A stretch of 15,369 nucleotides of DNA, taken from assembly GCA_035636095.1 (NCBI GenBank), contig DASPZU010000098.1, positions 1-15,369 of the forward strand, read 5' to 3'. Of this stretch, positions 1 through 7,125 are shown piece after piece. Position 1 is the stretch's first letter. Each line of letters opens with the position of its first letter. The notes under the pieces are model-generated. The model ran no database searches. It was not told the DNA's origin and was given only the letters and a program-made list of their open reading frames with translations. Both the position numbers and the translations under genes were made by a program. This DNA is from Gp7-AA10 sp035636095 (GTDB lineage: Bacteria > Acidobacteriota > Thermoanaerobaculia > Gp7-AA8).

Positions 1-192
1 ACCGCGCCAACATCTTCGGATTCAAACTCCTCGGCGTTCACACCATCATCTCCGCCAGTGCGGTCGGATCGATGAATTGATCCGGAAAGACGATGTCGGT
101 CGGGTGATACGTCTCTTTCATCGATCCGACCGCACTGGCGGAGATGATGGTGTGAACGCCGAGGAGTTTGAATCCGAAGATGTTGGCGCGGT
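1..192. repeat. perfect 76-bp inverted repeat with 40-base loop at window end
   Basis: Bases 1-76 are the exact reverse complement of 117-192; identity stops at 77/116. Both arms are coding sequence of the phosphorylase, and the arm at 1-76 replaces the expected continuation of the gene. The junction falls on TTCATCGAT, which encodes the conserved FID of the enzyme on the minus strand and also occurs on the opposite strand at 117-125. That pattern suits a template-switch chimera at a short microhomology rather than a natural element. Confidence 0.9.
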
Positions 193-391
193 AGTTGATT
201 TCCGACGGGATCACGCGATGCCCCCGACCGTGCCGCGAAAGAAACGCGACGCGCACACGATCGATCTCGCCGATGACGTAGACGTCCGACGGCGCGCCGA
301 AGGGGGTCTCGATGGCACGCTCCTCCACGACTTTCAATCCCTCCATCTGATAGAGGCCGGAGCCGCCGATGATTCCGATCGGAACGTTCAT
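38..391 (-). CDS. mtnP: MTA/purine nucleoside phosphorylase, N-terminal part, cut by a fold-back
   Basis: Phosphorolysis of 5'-methylthioadenosine (or another purine nucleoside) to adenine and sugar-1-phosphate in methionine salvage. What is seen: residues 6-14 read IGIIGGSGLY, followed by TPFGAPSD (29-36), LSRHGRGH (51-58), INYRANI (65-71) and SASAVGS (84-90), then DIVFPDQFID (99-108), all typical of the family N-terminus. Family members are near 290 residues; only about 108 are genuine here. From base 76 down to 1 the sequence is an exact inverted copy of 117-192, so residues after about 108 (PTALAEMMV) are read from the antisense of the same gene and are not real. It lies 85 bases after the oxidoreductase stop, on the same strand, with a palindromic repeat between. 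Start ATG at 391 has no clear Shine-Dalgarno. MTAP versus PNP cannot be separated from this half. Confidence 0.8.
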   Translation of the reverse strand: MNVPIGIIGGSGLYQMEGLKVVEERAIETPFGAPSDVYVIGEIDRVRVAFLSRHGRGHRVIPSEINYRANIFGFKLLGVHTIISASAVGSMKETYHPTDIVFPDQFIDPTALAEMMV

Positions 392-402
392 CGGAATGCG
401 CG

Positions 403-450
403 CCCCTCATCCGCCCTTCGGGCACCTTCTCCCTGCACGCGGGGCGAAGG
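403..450. repeat. REP-like palindromic intergenic repeat
   Basis: The spacer between the oxidoreductase stop and the phosphorylase start holds two adjacent stems: GCCC-TTC-GGGC (413-423), and an imperfect CCTTCTCCC / GGGGCGAAGG pair (425-450). On the minus strand it reads GGAGAAGGTGCCCGAAGGG then CGGATGAGGGG, a pattern I recognise from dispersed repeats in many GC-rich genomes. Only one copy is in this window, so dispersal is not shown here. Confidence 0.5.
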
Positions 451-476
451 ACTTCGATCGGGGGTGACGAAACTCT

Positions 477-1409
477 TCATCTTTTCCATTTCTTCATCGA
501 GGCATCGATGGCGGCCGCGACCTCCTTCGCCAGCGCGACGGCCGCGACTCCATCCTCGCCGCTCACCAGCGGGCGTTTGCGCTCGCGCACGCATTGCAGG
601 AACGACGCGAGCTCCGCGCGCAGCGGCTCCTGTTTCTCGACCTCGATCGTGATCGGCTCGATGGTGCGATTTCCCAATCGAAATCCTTTCACTTCCTGCT
701 CTTTGGTGTCGACAGAGATGTAGGCCTCGCTGCTGAAGAATCGCACTTTGCGCACGCGTTCCTGCGACACGCGGCTGGCGGTGAGATTCGCGACCGCCCC
801 GTTTTCGAGCTCGAGGCGCACATTGGTGATGTCGACTTTTTCAGTGAGAACGGGCACGCCCACCGCCCGGACCTCGGTGACCCTGGTATGCAGCAGCGAC
901 AACACCAGATTGAGATCGTGAATCATCAGATCGAGCAGGACGTCGATGTCGAGCGAACGCCCGACGAAGACGCCCAGGCGCTCGGCTTCGAGGTAGCGGA
1001 TATCGCGCAGCAGCGGCGCGACCGCAACGATGGCGGGATTGTAGCGTTCGACGTGTCCGACCTGCAGGATGCGATCGCGTTTCGCGGCCAGCGCGACCAG
1101 CCGCTGGCCCTCATCGACTTCCGCAGCGATCGGCTTCTCGACCAGGACGTCGCGACCGGCTTCGATCAGCTCACGCGCGACGTCGAAGTGCGTGACGGTG
1201 GGAGTGGCAACCACGGCGCACTCGACCTCGCGCGCCAGCGCCGCCACGGAGTCGAATCGCCGGAGATGCAATGTCTCGACGATTTCTGTGGCGATCGAAT
1301 CGCTGACTTCGACGAAGCCGGCGATGTCCGCTTCCGGCATCTCGGTCAGAACGCGTGCATGCAGGCGGCCGAGGTAGCCGGTGCCGACGACGCCGATGCG
1401 GGTCTTCAT
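477..1409 (-). CDS. Gfo/Idh/MocA-family NAD(P) dehydrogenase, candidate UDP-GlcNAc 3-dehydrogenase
   Basis: 310 residues, cytoplasmic. The N-terminal Rossmann fold shows GVVGTGYLGRLHA (6-18), then the family EKP signature (EKPIA, 91-95) and GHVERYNPA (118-126); DLMIHDLNLV (160-169) carries the usual catalytic-region His. Members oxidise a sugar hydroxyl with NAD(P). Directly after lpxA in the lipid A operon, the natural candidate role is GnnA, which oxidises UDP-GlcNAc at C3 so that an aminotransferase (GnnB) can install an amino group. This has been described in Acidithiobacillus and Leptospira, where LpxA then makes an amide. The assignment is from context: no gnnB is visible in the window and the next gene is a phosphorylase. 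The ATG overlaps the lpxA stop by 4 bases (ATGA), indicating translational coupling. A function on another sugar nucleotide is possible. Confidence 0.85.
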   Translation of the reverse strand: MKTRIGVVGTGYLGRLHARVLTEMPEADIAGFVEVSDSIATEIVETLHLRRFDSVAALAREVECAVVATPTVTHFDVARELIEAGRDVLVEKPIAAEVDEGQRLVALAAKRDRILQVGHVERYNPAIVAVAPLLRDIRYLEAERLGVFVGRSLDIDVLLDLMIHDLNLVLSLLHTRVTEVRAVGVPVLTEKVDITNVRLELENGAVANLTASRVSQERVRKVRFFSSEAYISVDTKEQEVKGFRLGNRTIEPITIEVEKQEPLRAELASFLQCVRERKRPLVSGEDGVAAVALAKEVAAAIDASMKKWKR

Positions 1410-2188
1410 CGAATGAATCCGCGCTTGGATGTGCCGCGAATGAACTCGACCAGATATCGCGCTTCAGGATGGAACCCGAGCTCGCTCTCGATTCTCTGCA
1501 GAGCATCCTGCAGCTTGAGCTTCGAACGGATGAGAATGCGGTAGGCGCGATCGAGCGCGTCCAGCGTTTCCTGCGAGAAACCTTTGCGCTGCAGGCCGAT
1601 GGTGTTGATGCCGTAAGTCTTGGCCGGACGATCGCCGACAGTCTTGACGTACGGCAGTGCGTCCTGCGTCACCACCGTGAATCCGCCGATGAAGGCATGA
1701 TCCCCGACCCGGCAGAACTGATGGACCGCCGAGAATGCGCCGATGGTCGAGTGATCGCCGATGTCGACGTGCCCGGCCAGGGTGGCGTTGTTGGCGAAGA
1801 TGGTGTTCGAGCCGACATGACAGTCATGCGCGACGTGCGAGTAAGCCATGAAGAAATTGTTCGACTCGATGGTGGTGCGTCCGCCGCCCCCCGCCGTCCC
1901 GCGATTAATCGTAACAAATTCTCGGAACACATTATCGTTACCAATTCTTAGTTCGGTCCGCTCGCCACGATATTTCATGTCCTGAGGCGGACTTCCGATC
2001 GAAGCCTGACCGTAAAAGACATTGCGCTCGCCGATGGTGGTCGGGCCTTCGATGCGCGAGGCTGCCCCGATTTTGGAGTGCGCCCCCACCGTGACGCTCG
2101 GCCCAATCACGACATAAGGTCCGATTTCGACTCCGTTTCCGATGACCGCTTCGCCGCTGACGATCGCGGTCGCGTGAACCTGCGCCAC
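1406..2188 (-). CDS. lpxA: acyl-ACP:UDP-GlcNAc O-acyltransferase LpxA
   Basis: First lipid A step: transfers a 3-hydroxyacyl chain from ACP to UDP-GlcNAc (or its 3-amino analogue). 260 residues, matching the family. Left-handed beta-helix hexapeptides run from about residue 8 to 185 (for example AVIGNGVEIG, VVIGPSVTVG). HVAHDCHVG (118-126) contains the catalytic His121, equivalent to E. coli His125, and VHQFCRVG (155-162) matches the acyl-pocket His-Gln. The ruler position of E. coli Gly173 is Gly169 here, which would permit a long (C14-like) acyl chain; this is inference. The C-terminal helical domain is present (GFSQETLDALDRAYRIL). I chose the GTG at 2188, which shares its G with the fabZ TAG stop and gives the expected length; the open frame extends upstream inside fabZ but makes no LpxA-like sequence there. 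Confidence 0.95.
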   Translation of the reverse strand: MAQVHATAIVSGEAVIGNGVEIGPYVVIGPSVTVGAHSKIGAASRIEGPTTIGERNVFYGQASIGSPPQDMKYRGERTELRIGNDNVFREFVTINRGTAGGGGRTTIESNNFFMAYSHVAHDCHVGSNTIFANNATLAGHVDIGDHSTIGAFSAVHQFCRVGDHAFIGGFTVVTQDALPYVKTVGDRPAKTYGINTIGLQRKGFSQETLDALDRAYRILIRSKLKLQDALQRIESELGFHPEARYLVEFIRGTSKRGFIR

Positions 2189-2625
2189 TACTTCGGCCTC
2201 TCTACCATCACGCTCAGCATCTCGGCCTCGGCCACCAGCTCGCCGTTGACGGTGGCCGTGCCGTGGATCTTCACGCTGTTGGACCGGCGCTGCACGATCT
2301 CGCATTCGAATCGAAGCTGATCGCCCGGGATGACCGGCTTGCGAAACCGCGCCTTGTCGACGCCGCCGAAGAGAAAGAGTTTTTCTTCGCGATTCGGAAT
2401 GTCGCGCAGGATCAGCACCGCCGCGCACTGCGCCATCGCTTCCACGATCAAAACGCCCGGCATCACCGGCGCTCCCGGGAAATGCCCCTGAAAAAACTGC
2501 TCGTTGGCGGAGACGTTCTTGATGCCGACGATGCGCTTCCCGGCTTCGATCTCCAGGACGCGATCGACCAGCAGCATCGGGTAGCGATGCGGCAGGATCT
2601 TCATGATCTCGGTGATGGTCAGCAT
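2188..2625 (-). CDS. fabZ: (3R)-hydroxyacyl-ACP dehydratase FabZ
   Basis: Dehydrates 3-hydroxyacyl-ACP to trans-2-enoyl-ACP in fatty acid elongation, so it competes with LpxA and LpxD for the same hydroxyacyl-ACP pool; its placement between them is common in didermic bacteria. Single hot-dog domain of 145 residues. Early ILPHRYPMLLVDRV and the active-site helix FFQGHFPGAPVMPGVLIVEAMAQ region are evident, with catalytic His and Glu in the G-H-F-P and V-E-A-M-A-Q motifs. The ATG at 2625 shares its A with the lpxD TGA stop; a GTG one codon upstream (2628) is also possible and would overlap by four bases. The purine run AAGAAGAGAGAG before it can serve as ribosome binding site. It ends in a one-base overlap with lpxA. 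Confidence 0.95.
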   Translation of the reverse strand: MLTITEIMKILPHRYPMLLVDRVLEIEAGKRIVGIKNVSANEQFFQGHFPGAPVMPGVLIVEAMAQCAAVLILRDIPNREEKLFLFGGVDKARFRKPVIPGDQLRFECEIVQRRSNSVKIHGTATVNGELVAEAEMLSVMVERPK

Positions 2626-3551
2626 CACTCTCTCTTCTTGGCCAATCGTTTGACGGCCAGGTCGCGCCGAGCAAATTCGCGAAACTCGACTGCCGGATTG
2701 CCCATCACCTTCGTGCCCGCCGGCACGTCGTGGAACACGGCCGCAGCGCCGCCGATCTGCGCACCGTTGCCGATTTTCAGATGACCGGCCAGGCCGGCCT
2801 GTCCGGCGACGACGACGTCATCGCCGAGCTCCGTCGATCCCGCGATTCCGGCCTGCGAAACGATCAGGCAGTTTTTGCCGACCCGCACGTTGTGTCCGAT
2901 CTGCACCAGATTGTCGATTTTCGTTCCTTCGCCGATCACGGTTTCGCCGAGGACGGCGCGGTCGACACAGGAGTTCGAGCCGATCTCGACATCATCTTCG
3001 ACGCGCACGATTCCCACCTGCGGAATCTTGCGATGCTTTCCGCCGACGCTGACAAAGCCGTAGCCGTCCGATCCGATCACGACGCCGCTGTGAAAGATGC
3101 ATCGACGTCCGACCTGTGTGCCGTCATAGATCGACACGTTCGGGTAGATCAGCGTGTCGTCGCCGATCACGACGTTCTCTCCGATCGAGCTGAATGCGCC
3201 GACGGTGACGTTGGCGCCGAGTTTCGCCGTCGATGCGATCGATGCCAGCGGCGAGATTCCGCGCGGAACCTTGCGGGTGTTGAACCAGCGATCGAGCACT
3301 TCCGCAAGCGCGGCGTGCGGTTTCGCAACCCGGATGAAGCGCGGATCGCTTGCCTCCAGCTCGTTGGGAACGAGGATGGCGGCAGCGCGCGACTCCGCGA
3401 CCTGCGCAGCGTAGGATTGATTGCCGAGGAAGCTGAGATGATCTTCGGTGGCGTCTTTGAGTGCCGCGACGCCGCGGACACGGCGGTCGGGCGGCCCGTC
3501 GTACCGGCCGCCCACCAGCGCCACGATGTCCGAAATCGAAACCCCCGACAT
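2625..3551 (-). CDS. lpxD: UDP-3-O-acylglucosamine N-acyltransferase LpxD
   Basis: Third lipid A step: adds the second hydroxyacyl chain, amide-linked at C2. 308 residues from the ATG at 3551, against about 340 in E. coli; the C-terminal helix is short. Layout: N-terminal uridine-binding domain (about 1-98, starting SGVSISDIVALVGG), left-handed beta-helix hexapeptides (about 105-275), then a brief basic tail ending KRLAKKRE. Signature residues: GSDGYGF (160-166) and LVQIGHNVRVG (215-225) with catalytic His220, equivalent to E. coli His239. A longer frame begins at a GTG overlapping the ompH stop (3626), but that extension is encoded by a GC palindrome and looks unlike LpxD, so I reject it. 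It follows ompH by 74 bases. The Shine-Dalgarno is weak. Confidence 0.95.
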   Translation of the reverse strand: MSGVSISDIVALVGGRYDGPPDRRVRGVAALKDATEDHLSFLGNQSYAAQVAESRAAAILVPNELEASDPRFIRVAKPHAALAEVLDRWFNTRKVPRGISPLASIASTAKLGANVTVGAFSSIGENVVIGDDTLIYPNVSIYDGTQVGRRCIFHSGVVIGSDGYGFVSVGGKHRKIPQVGIVRVEDDVEIGSNSCVDRAVLGETVIGEGTKIDNLVQIGHNVRVGKNCLIVSQAGIAGSTELGDDVVVAGQAGLAGHLKIGNGAQIGGAAAVFHDVPAGTKVMGNPAVEFREFARRDLAVKRLAKKRE

Positions 3552-3568
3552 GGCGGGGAATTGTACCT

Positions 3569-3626
3569 GTGTGGTGGCGGGCGCCTTCGCCCGCCGCTGG
3601 GCCGGCGAGGGCGCCGGCCTCCACAC
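3569..3626. repeat. 58-bp imperfect palindrome (REP-like) between ompH and lpxD
   Basis: The outer 27 bases on each side are inverted copies with 4 mismatches (GTGTGG at 3569 pairs with CCACAC ending 3626). Each arm also folds alone: GGCGGGCG-CCTT-CGCCCGCC on the left, a CCGGCG / CGCCGG stem on the right. It fills nearly the whole spacer between the ompH stop and the lpxD start. It may be a mobile REP-type repeat, an mRNA-stabilising stem or a partial attenuator; there is no U-run for a classical terminator. Confidence 0.7.
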
Positions 3627-4195
3627 TACTGCTTCTTCGCCGCTGCCGGCTGTGCGGCCGGCTGTGTGCCGCTTTCCGCGACGGTGGAGTCATTGAAACG
3701 CTTGATCACCGAGTCGGTGATGTCGATCGCGTCCGAGGCGTACACCAAGCCGGACTCGAACTTGTTGAAGATGGCCGCCAGTCCCATCTCTTTTCCGATC
3801 TGGTCGATCACCGGCTTGATCTTGTTCTCCAGCGCCAGCAGCTCCTTGTCGCGGGATTCACCCAGCTCTTTGTCAGCATCCTGGCCGAAGCGCTGCAGCG
3901 CGACCTGCTTGTCGGCCAGCTGCTTCTGCAGATCGGCGAGCTTGTCTTCGCTGAGCGAGAGCTTCTTGGTGTTGATCTCCGTGTCGAGCGCCTTCATGTC
4001 GTCCTGCATTTTGTTGGCGCGCACCATCTTGTCTTCCTGCATCTTCTTCAGCTTTTCCTGAGCCGCCTTGCCGGCAACCGACGTGTTCAGCACGCGCTGC
4101 ACATCGATCACCGCCAGCCGTCCCGGAGCTGTGGCCTGCGCGAAGACGGGAAGAGCAAGAGCCGTCGCCGCGATCGCAATCAGAAGCTTCTTCAT
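3626..4195 (-). CDS. periplasmic chaperone Skp/OmpH family
   Basis: Holdase that carries unfolded outer-membrane proteins across the periplasm to the BAM complex, encoded next to bamA as usual. 189 residues. Signal peptide: basic MKK, hydrophobic core LLIAIAATALALPV and likely cleavage after VFA (19). Mature part starts with the family pattern GRLAVIDVQRVLNTSVAGKAAQEKLKK (25-51), followed by a long charged coiled-coil (about 45-125) and a closing beta/helix segment (PVIDQIGKEMGLAAIFNKFESGLVYAS). The C-terminus is a low-complexity Ala/Gln/Pro tail ending AAKKQ. A strong ribosome binding site (AAAGGAGA) lies 4-5 bases before the ATG. It is 45 bases downstream of bamA. Confidence 0.93.
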   Translation of the reverse strand: MKKLLIAIAATALALPVFAQATAPGRLAVIDVQRVLNTSVAGKAAQEKLKKMQEDKMVRANKMQDDMKALDTEINTKKLSLSEDKLADLQKQLADKQVALQRFGQDADKELGESRDKELLALENKIKPVIDQIGKEMGLAAIFNKFESGLVYASDAIDITDSVIKRFNDSTVAESGTQPAAQPAAAKKQ

Positions 4196-4240
4196 GAAAT
4201 CTCCTTTAGAGATGGAACAGAGCGTAAATACCTCGGCGAA

Positions 4241-6724
4241 TTAGTAGGTATTCCCGATGGTGAACTGGAAACTCTCGAATTTGTCGCCCTTTTTCCGTTG
4301 CGGATTGATGGCGTAGATGAACCGGATGGGGAACTGGAACACCGGCAGGAAAATCCGGAGCTCGGCCCCGGTGGAATAGCGGAGTTTCCCGAGCTCAACT
4401 TTGTCGTGATAACCCCATGCCCACCCCGAATCCGCAAACCATACCAGACGCAGCGGATCGTTGACTCGAAAGATGTACTCGCCGTTGAAGACCGCCTGCT
4501 TGTAACCGCCCGCGATCACGGTCTGACCGTTGAAGGTTTCGTTCGGCCCCAGCGTGCCGTATCCGAATCCGCGGACGGAGTACTCGCCGCCGACGAAGAA
4601 GCGCTGACCTTTCGGGATGCACAGCTCTTTGGTGGTGGCCTGCTGCTCGTCGAGCGTGTTCGAGCAGTTCTTGTTCAGCGGCAGCATGTATCCGAGATCG
4701 CTGTTGAAGCTGACTGAGCTGCGCCGCGACAGTTTGAAGAACTTCGTCATGCCCAGCGTCGGCCGGAAGGAGTGGATGCTCCCGCCCAGCGCACCGCCGG
4801 AGTATGACAAGCCCATCGTGAAGCGTCCGCCGCGAGTGGTGTCGAATGGATTGTCGCGCGAGTCGAAGCTGTACGACGGTCCGATCGACGACTGCGAATA
4901 GGTGAAGTCGGAGATCTGCGCGATGGGAACGTTGCCGTTCACGTCCGGCGCGACGTTGAACTCGTAATGGCTCTTGACGTGCTCCAATCCGTAAACCAGC
5001 GACAGGCTGTCGAATCGATGCAGTCGATATCCATACGCGATCGATCCGCCCTTGCTCAACTCCTGATATCCGAACGACAGCGGATAGTTCGTGGTGCGGT
5101 TGAACAGCGACACGCCCAGACTGTTCGGCGTATCGAGGAACCACGGATCGGCGTACGACAGCGAGAAGAAGTGGAGACGGTTGCCGGTCTGGAAGCTGAG
5201 CCCGAGGTTCTCGCCCTCCCCAAGGAAGTTGCGGGTCGAAAACTGCGTCTGCACGAAGAACCCGGTCCCTTCGGAGTAGCCTCCGCCGAACTGGATGTCG
5301 TTCTTCCCTTCTTCTGAGCCCTTGACCGTGATGTCGACGGTCTTCTTTTCCTGGTTGACCTTGAAGTCGGGATTGTCGGTGACCTTGAAGTACCCCAGCT
5401 GCCCCAGCTTGTAGAGACTCTGCTTGAAGGTCTCCATGTCCATGATGTCTCCCTCTTCGAGGAAGATCTCGCGGCGGAGGACCTTGTCCTTGGTGGTGTT
5501 GTTGCCCTGGAACTCGAGACGTCCGAGGCGGAACTGATCGCCTTCGAAGACCTGGATGTGAACGTCGGTGACGTTGTTGTCGCGCTCGACGTATTCCGGA
5601 TTGATGTAGGAGTAGATGTAACCGCGGCCACGATAGGCGTCGCTGAATGCGTCGATGCGGTTCTGAATGCCCTTGCGGCGAATGATCTCGCCCTTCTTCA
5701 GCGGGAAGTTTCCAATGATCTGATCTTTCGTGAAGACGGTGTTGCCGGAGACCTCCACTTCTCCGAAGGTGTGCACCGTTCCCTCTTTCACGGGGATGGT
5801 GATGTTCACACGCGACTTCTTGCCCTTGCGAATCGTCGTGATCTGCGGCTCGCCGAAGGAGACGTTGGTGTAGCCGTAGTCCATGTAGTAGTTCTTGACG
5901 TTCTCGAGGTCCTCGTCGAGCTTGGACGGAATGTAAAGATTCTTTTTGCGGATCCAAGAGATGATGTTGTTCGGCTGGACCTCTTTCATCTGCCCGCGGA
6001 GGCGGCGGCTGGAAAAGCGCTTGTTGCCGACGAAGTCGATTCGCGAAACGGTCGCCTTCATGCCTTCGTTGACGTTGAAGACGATCTTTTTTTCGCCCGG
6101 CTCCAGCATGTTCTCGGTGGTTGGATCGACGGTCACGCCTTCGAACCCGTTTTCCGCGTAGGCCCGCTTGATGGCCTCAGCCGCCCGCTGCACCAGCGTC
6201 TGCTCGATGGTGTTGCCGACGTGAAGATCGATCTTTTCTTTCTCCAGCGCCTCGTTGATCTTGGCGGCGTTCAGCTCTTTGTTTCCGCGGTACTCCACCG
6301 ATCCGATGCGCGGCCGCTCCTTGACGATCGCGCGCACGATGACGCCGCGCTCGCCGCGATCGGCTTCGATGCGGATATCGTCGAACAGGCCGGTCTGCCA
6401 GAGGTTCGGAAAGTTTTTCTGGATCAGGTCGGGGTTGTAGGGCTCGCCCGGAACGATGCCGAGGTAGACGCGGATGGTGTCGCTGGCGACCGAGGTGTTG
6501 CCGACGGCCTCGAATCGTTCGATCGCCTGGCCGGCCAGGGCGCCGGTGGCGGGCATGGTGGTCGCGGGAGTGGGCAGCGGTGTCGGTTCAGAAATGATTC
6601 GGCCGGAGTCAGGGCGCGGGACGATGGTTCCCGGCTTCGGCTTGGCGGGCGTCTGGGGCTCCGGCTGGGTTTGCGCGACCGCGGAACCGCTCAGCAGGAG
6701 CACAATGGCTAGAAATCGAGTCAT
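4241..6724 (-). CDS. bamA: outer membrane protein assembly factor BamA
   Basis: Core of the beta-barrel assembly machinery in the outer membrane. 827 residues from ATG 6724. Signal peptide MTRFLAIVLLLSGSAVA, cleavage after 17, then a Pro-rich linker (about 19-60). Five POTRA repeats follow from about 65 to 490 (first IERFEAVGNTSVASDTI; later IGSVEYRGNKELN, VSRIDFVGNKRFS, FGEVEVSGNTVFT, LGRLEFQGNNTTK), then a 16-strand barrel. The Omp85 signature VRGF is at 717-720 in loop L6. The protein ends FQFTIGNTY, an aromatic beta-signal terminus with Tyr instead of the usual Phe. Cys687 and Cys702, absent from E. coli BamA at this place as far as I recall, sit shortly before VRGF and could form a disulfide. 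A frame-extending GTG at 6772 would place residues ahead of the signal peptide, so ATG 6724 is preferred. No clear Shine-Dalgarno. Confidence 0.96.
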   Translation of the reverse strand: MTRFLAIVLLLSGSAVAQTQPEPQTPAKPKPGTIVPRPDSGRIISEPTPLPTPATTMPATGALAGQAIERFEAVGNTSVASDTIRVYLGIVPGEPYNPDLIQKNFPNLWQTGLFDDIRIEADRGERGVIVRAIVKERPRIGSVEYRGNKELNAAKINEALEKEKIDLHVGNTIEQTLVQRAAEAIKRAYAENGFEGVTVDPTTENMLEPGEKKIVFNVNEGMKATVSRIDFVGNKRFSSRRLRGQMKEVQPNNIISWIRKKNLYIPSKLDEDLENVKNYYMDYGYTNVSFGEPQITTIRKGKKSRVNITIPVKEGTVHTFGEVEVSGNTVFTKDQIIGNFPLKKGEIIRRKGIQNRIDAFSDAYRGRGYIYSYINPEYVERDNNVTDVHIQVFEGDQFRLGRLEFQGNNTTKDKVLRREIFLEEGDIMDMETFKQSLYKLGQLGYFKVTDNPDFKVNQEKKTVDITVKGSEEGKNDIQFGGGYSEGTGFFVQTQFSTRNFLGEGENLGLSFQTGNRLHFFSLSYADPWFLDTPNSLGVSLFNRTTNYPLSFGYQELSKGGSIAYGYRLHRFDSLSLVYGLEHVKSHYEFNVAPDVNGNVPIAQISDFTYSQSSIGPSYSFDSRDNPFDTTRGGRFTMGLSYSGGALGGSIHSFRPTLGMTKFFKLSRRSSVSFNSDLGYMLPLNKNCSNTLDEQQATTKELCIPKGQRFFVGGEYSVRGFGYGTLGPNETFNGQTVIAGGYKQAVFNGEYIFRVNDPLRLVWFADSGWAWGYHDKVELGKLRYSTGAELRIFLPVFQFPIRFIYAINPQRKKGDKFESFQFTIGNTY

Positions 6725-6801
6725 CGGAAACGATGCCCTGCGGTTTGACGAGCGTGCCGCGGGAAAAGTCACGCGCTCAAAACACCGCTCGCGCGCGACG
6801 C

Positions 6802-6810
6802 ATTCTAGCA
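6802..6810 (-). promoter_or_regulatory. candidate extended -10 promoter for bamA operon
   Basis: The minus strand reads TGCTAGAAT: a TGn extension followed by TAGAAT, five of six matches to TATAAT. It lies 78 bases before the bamA ATG and just after the stop of the small basic gene. No convincing -35 box is visible, as is usual for extended -10 promoters. The same TGCTA core recurs before other genes in the window. Confidence 0.45.
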
Positions 6811-6829
6811 GGGGGGGCGGTCGAGCCGC

Positions 6830-6988
6830 TTACGCTTTCTGCTCTTCCGCGGCCGCCTGAGCGGCTAGTTTGCGCTGGGCGCGCTTTTCGGCTTTGAGCT
6901 GTTGCCGTTCACGTCGTTTTTGTTCTCTTTGTTTCTTCGTCGCCGAAGGTCGTGCATGTGCCAAAGGGGGTACCGTCCTGGGGTCCAT
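6830..6988 (-). CDS. small Lys/Arg/Glu/Gln-rich protein, 52 aa
   Basis: Too short for ordinary ORF filters. From ATG 6988 it reads MDPRTVPPLAHARPSATKK, then a highly charged helical stretch (KKQREQKRRERQQLKAEKRA, residues 18-37, and further) and an Ala/Gln/Glu tail ending EEQKA, stop TAA. The composition is that of a single amphipathic or coiled helix. It resembles small proteins of the form M-A-R-P-...-KRQRE...KR, annotated as hypothetical in Acidobacteriota and Deltaproteobacteria; this is from memory. A TTG at 6964 gives MAHARPSATKK and may be the true start, because a TGTTAGGAT box (6995-6987) overlaps the ATG. It precedes bamA on the same strand by 105 bases and faces away from the helicase. 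Function unknown; nucleic-acid or ribosome association is a guess. Confidence 0.5.
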   Translation of the reverse strand: MDPRTVPPLAHARPSATKKQREQKRRERQQLKAEKRAQRKLAAQAAAEEQKA

Positions 6989-7125
6989 CCTAACACGTGG
7001 CAATTTCCTTGGGCCGTTCCACGTTCGGGTACGGGCTGCTTCCCTCTCTGCGTTTCATCGACTCGCTGTCGCCGTCCGCAAGCCAGAGTGAATCAACAAT
7101 CTACTGACGAACGGAATACGACCGC

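Noticed and set aside
594..1544. 316-aa plus-strand open frame
   Set aside because: Exact shadow of the dehydrogenase and lpxA; low-complexity Asp/Arg content typical of antisense frames in GC-rich DNA.
3551..3626. 25-residue N-terminal extension of LpxD from GTG 3626
   Set aside because: Encoded by the palindromic repeat; LpxD homology starts at ATG 3551.
5558..6712. 384-aa plus-strand open frame
   Set aside because: Shadow of bamA; repetitive Val/Asp/Leu composition and no start signals.
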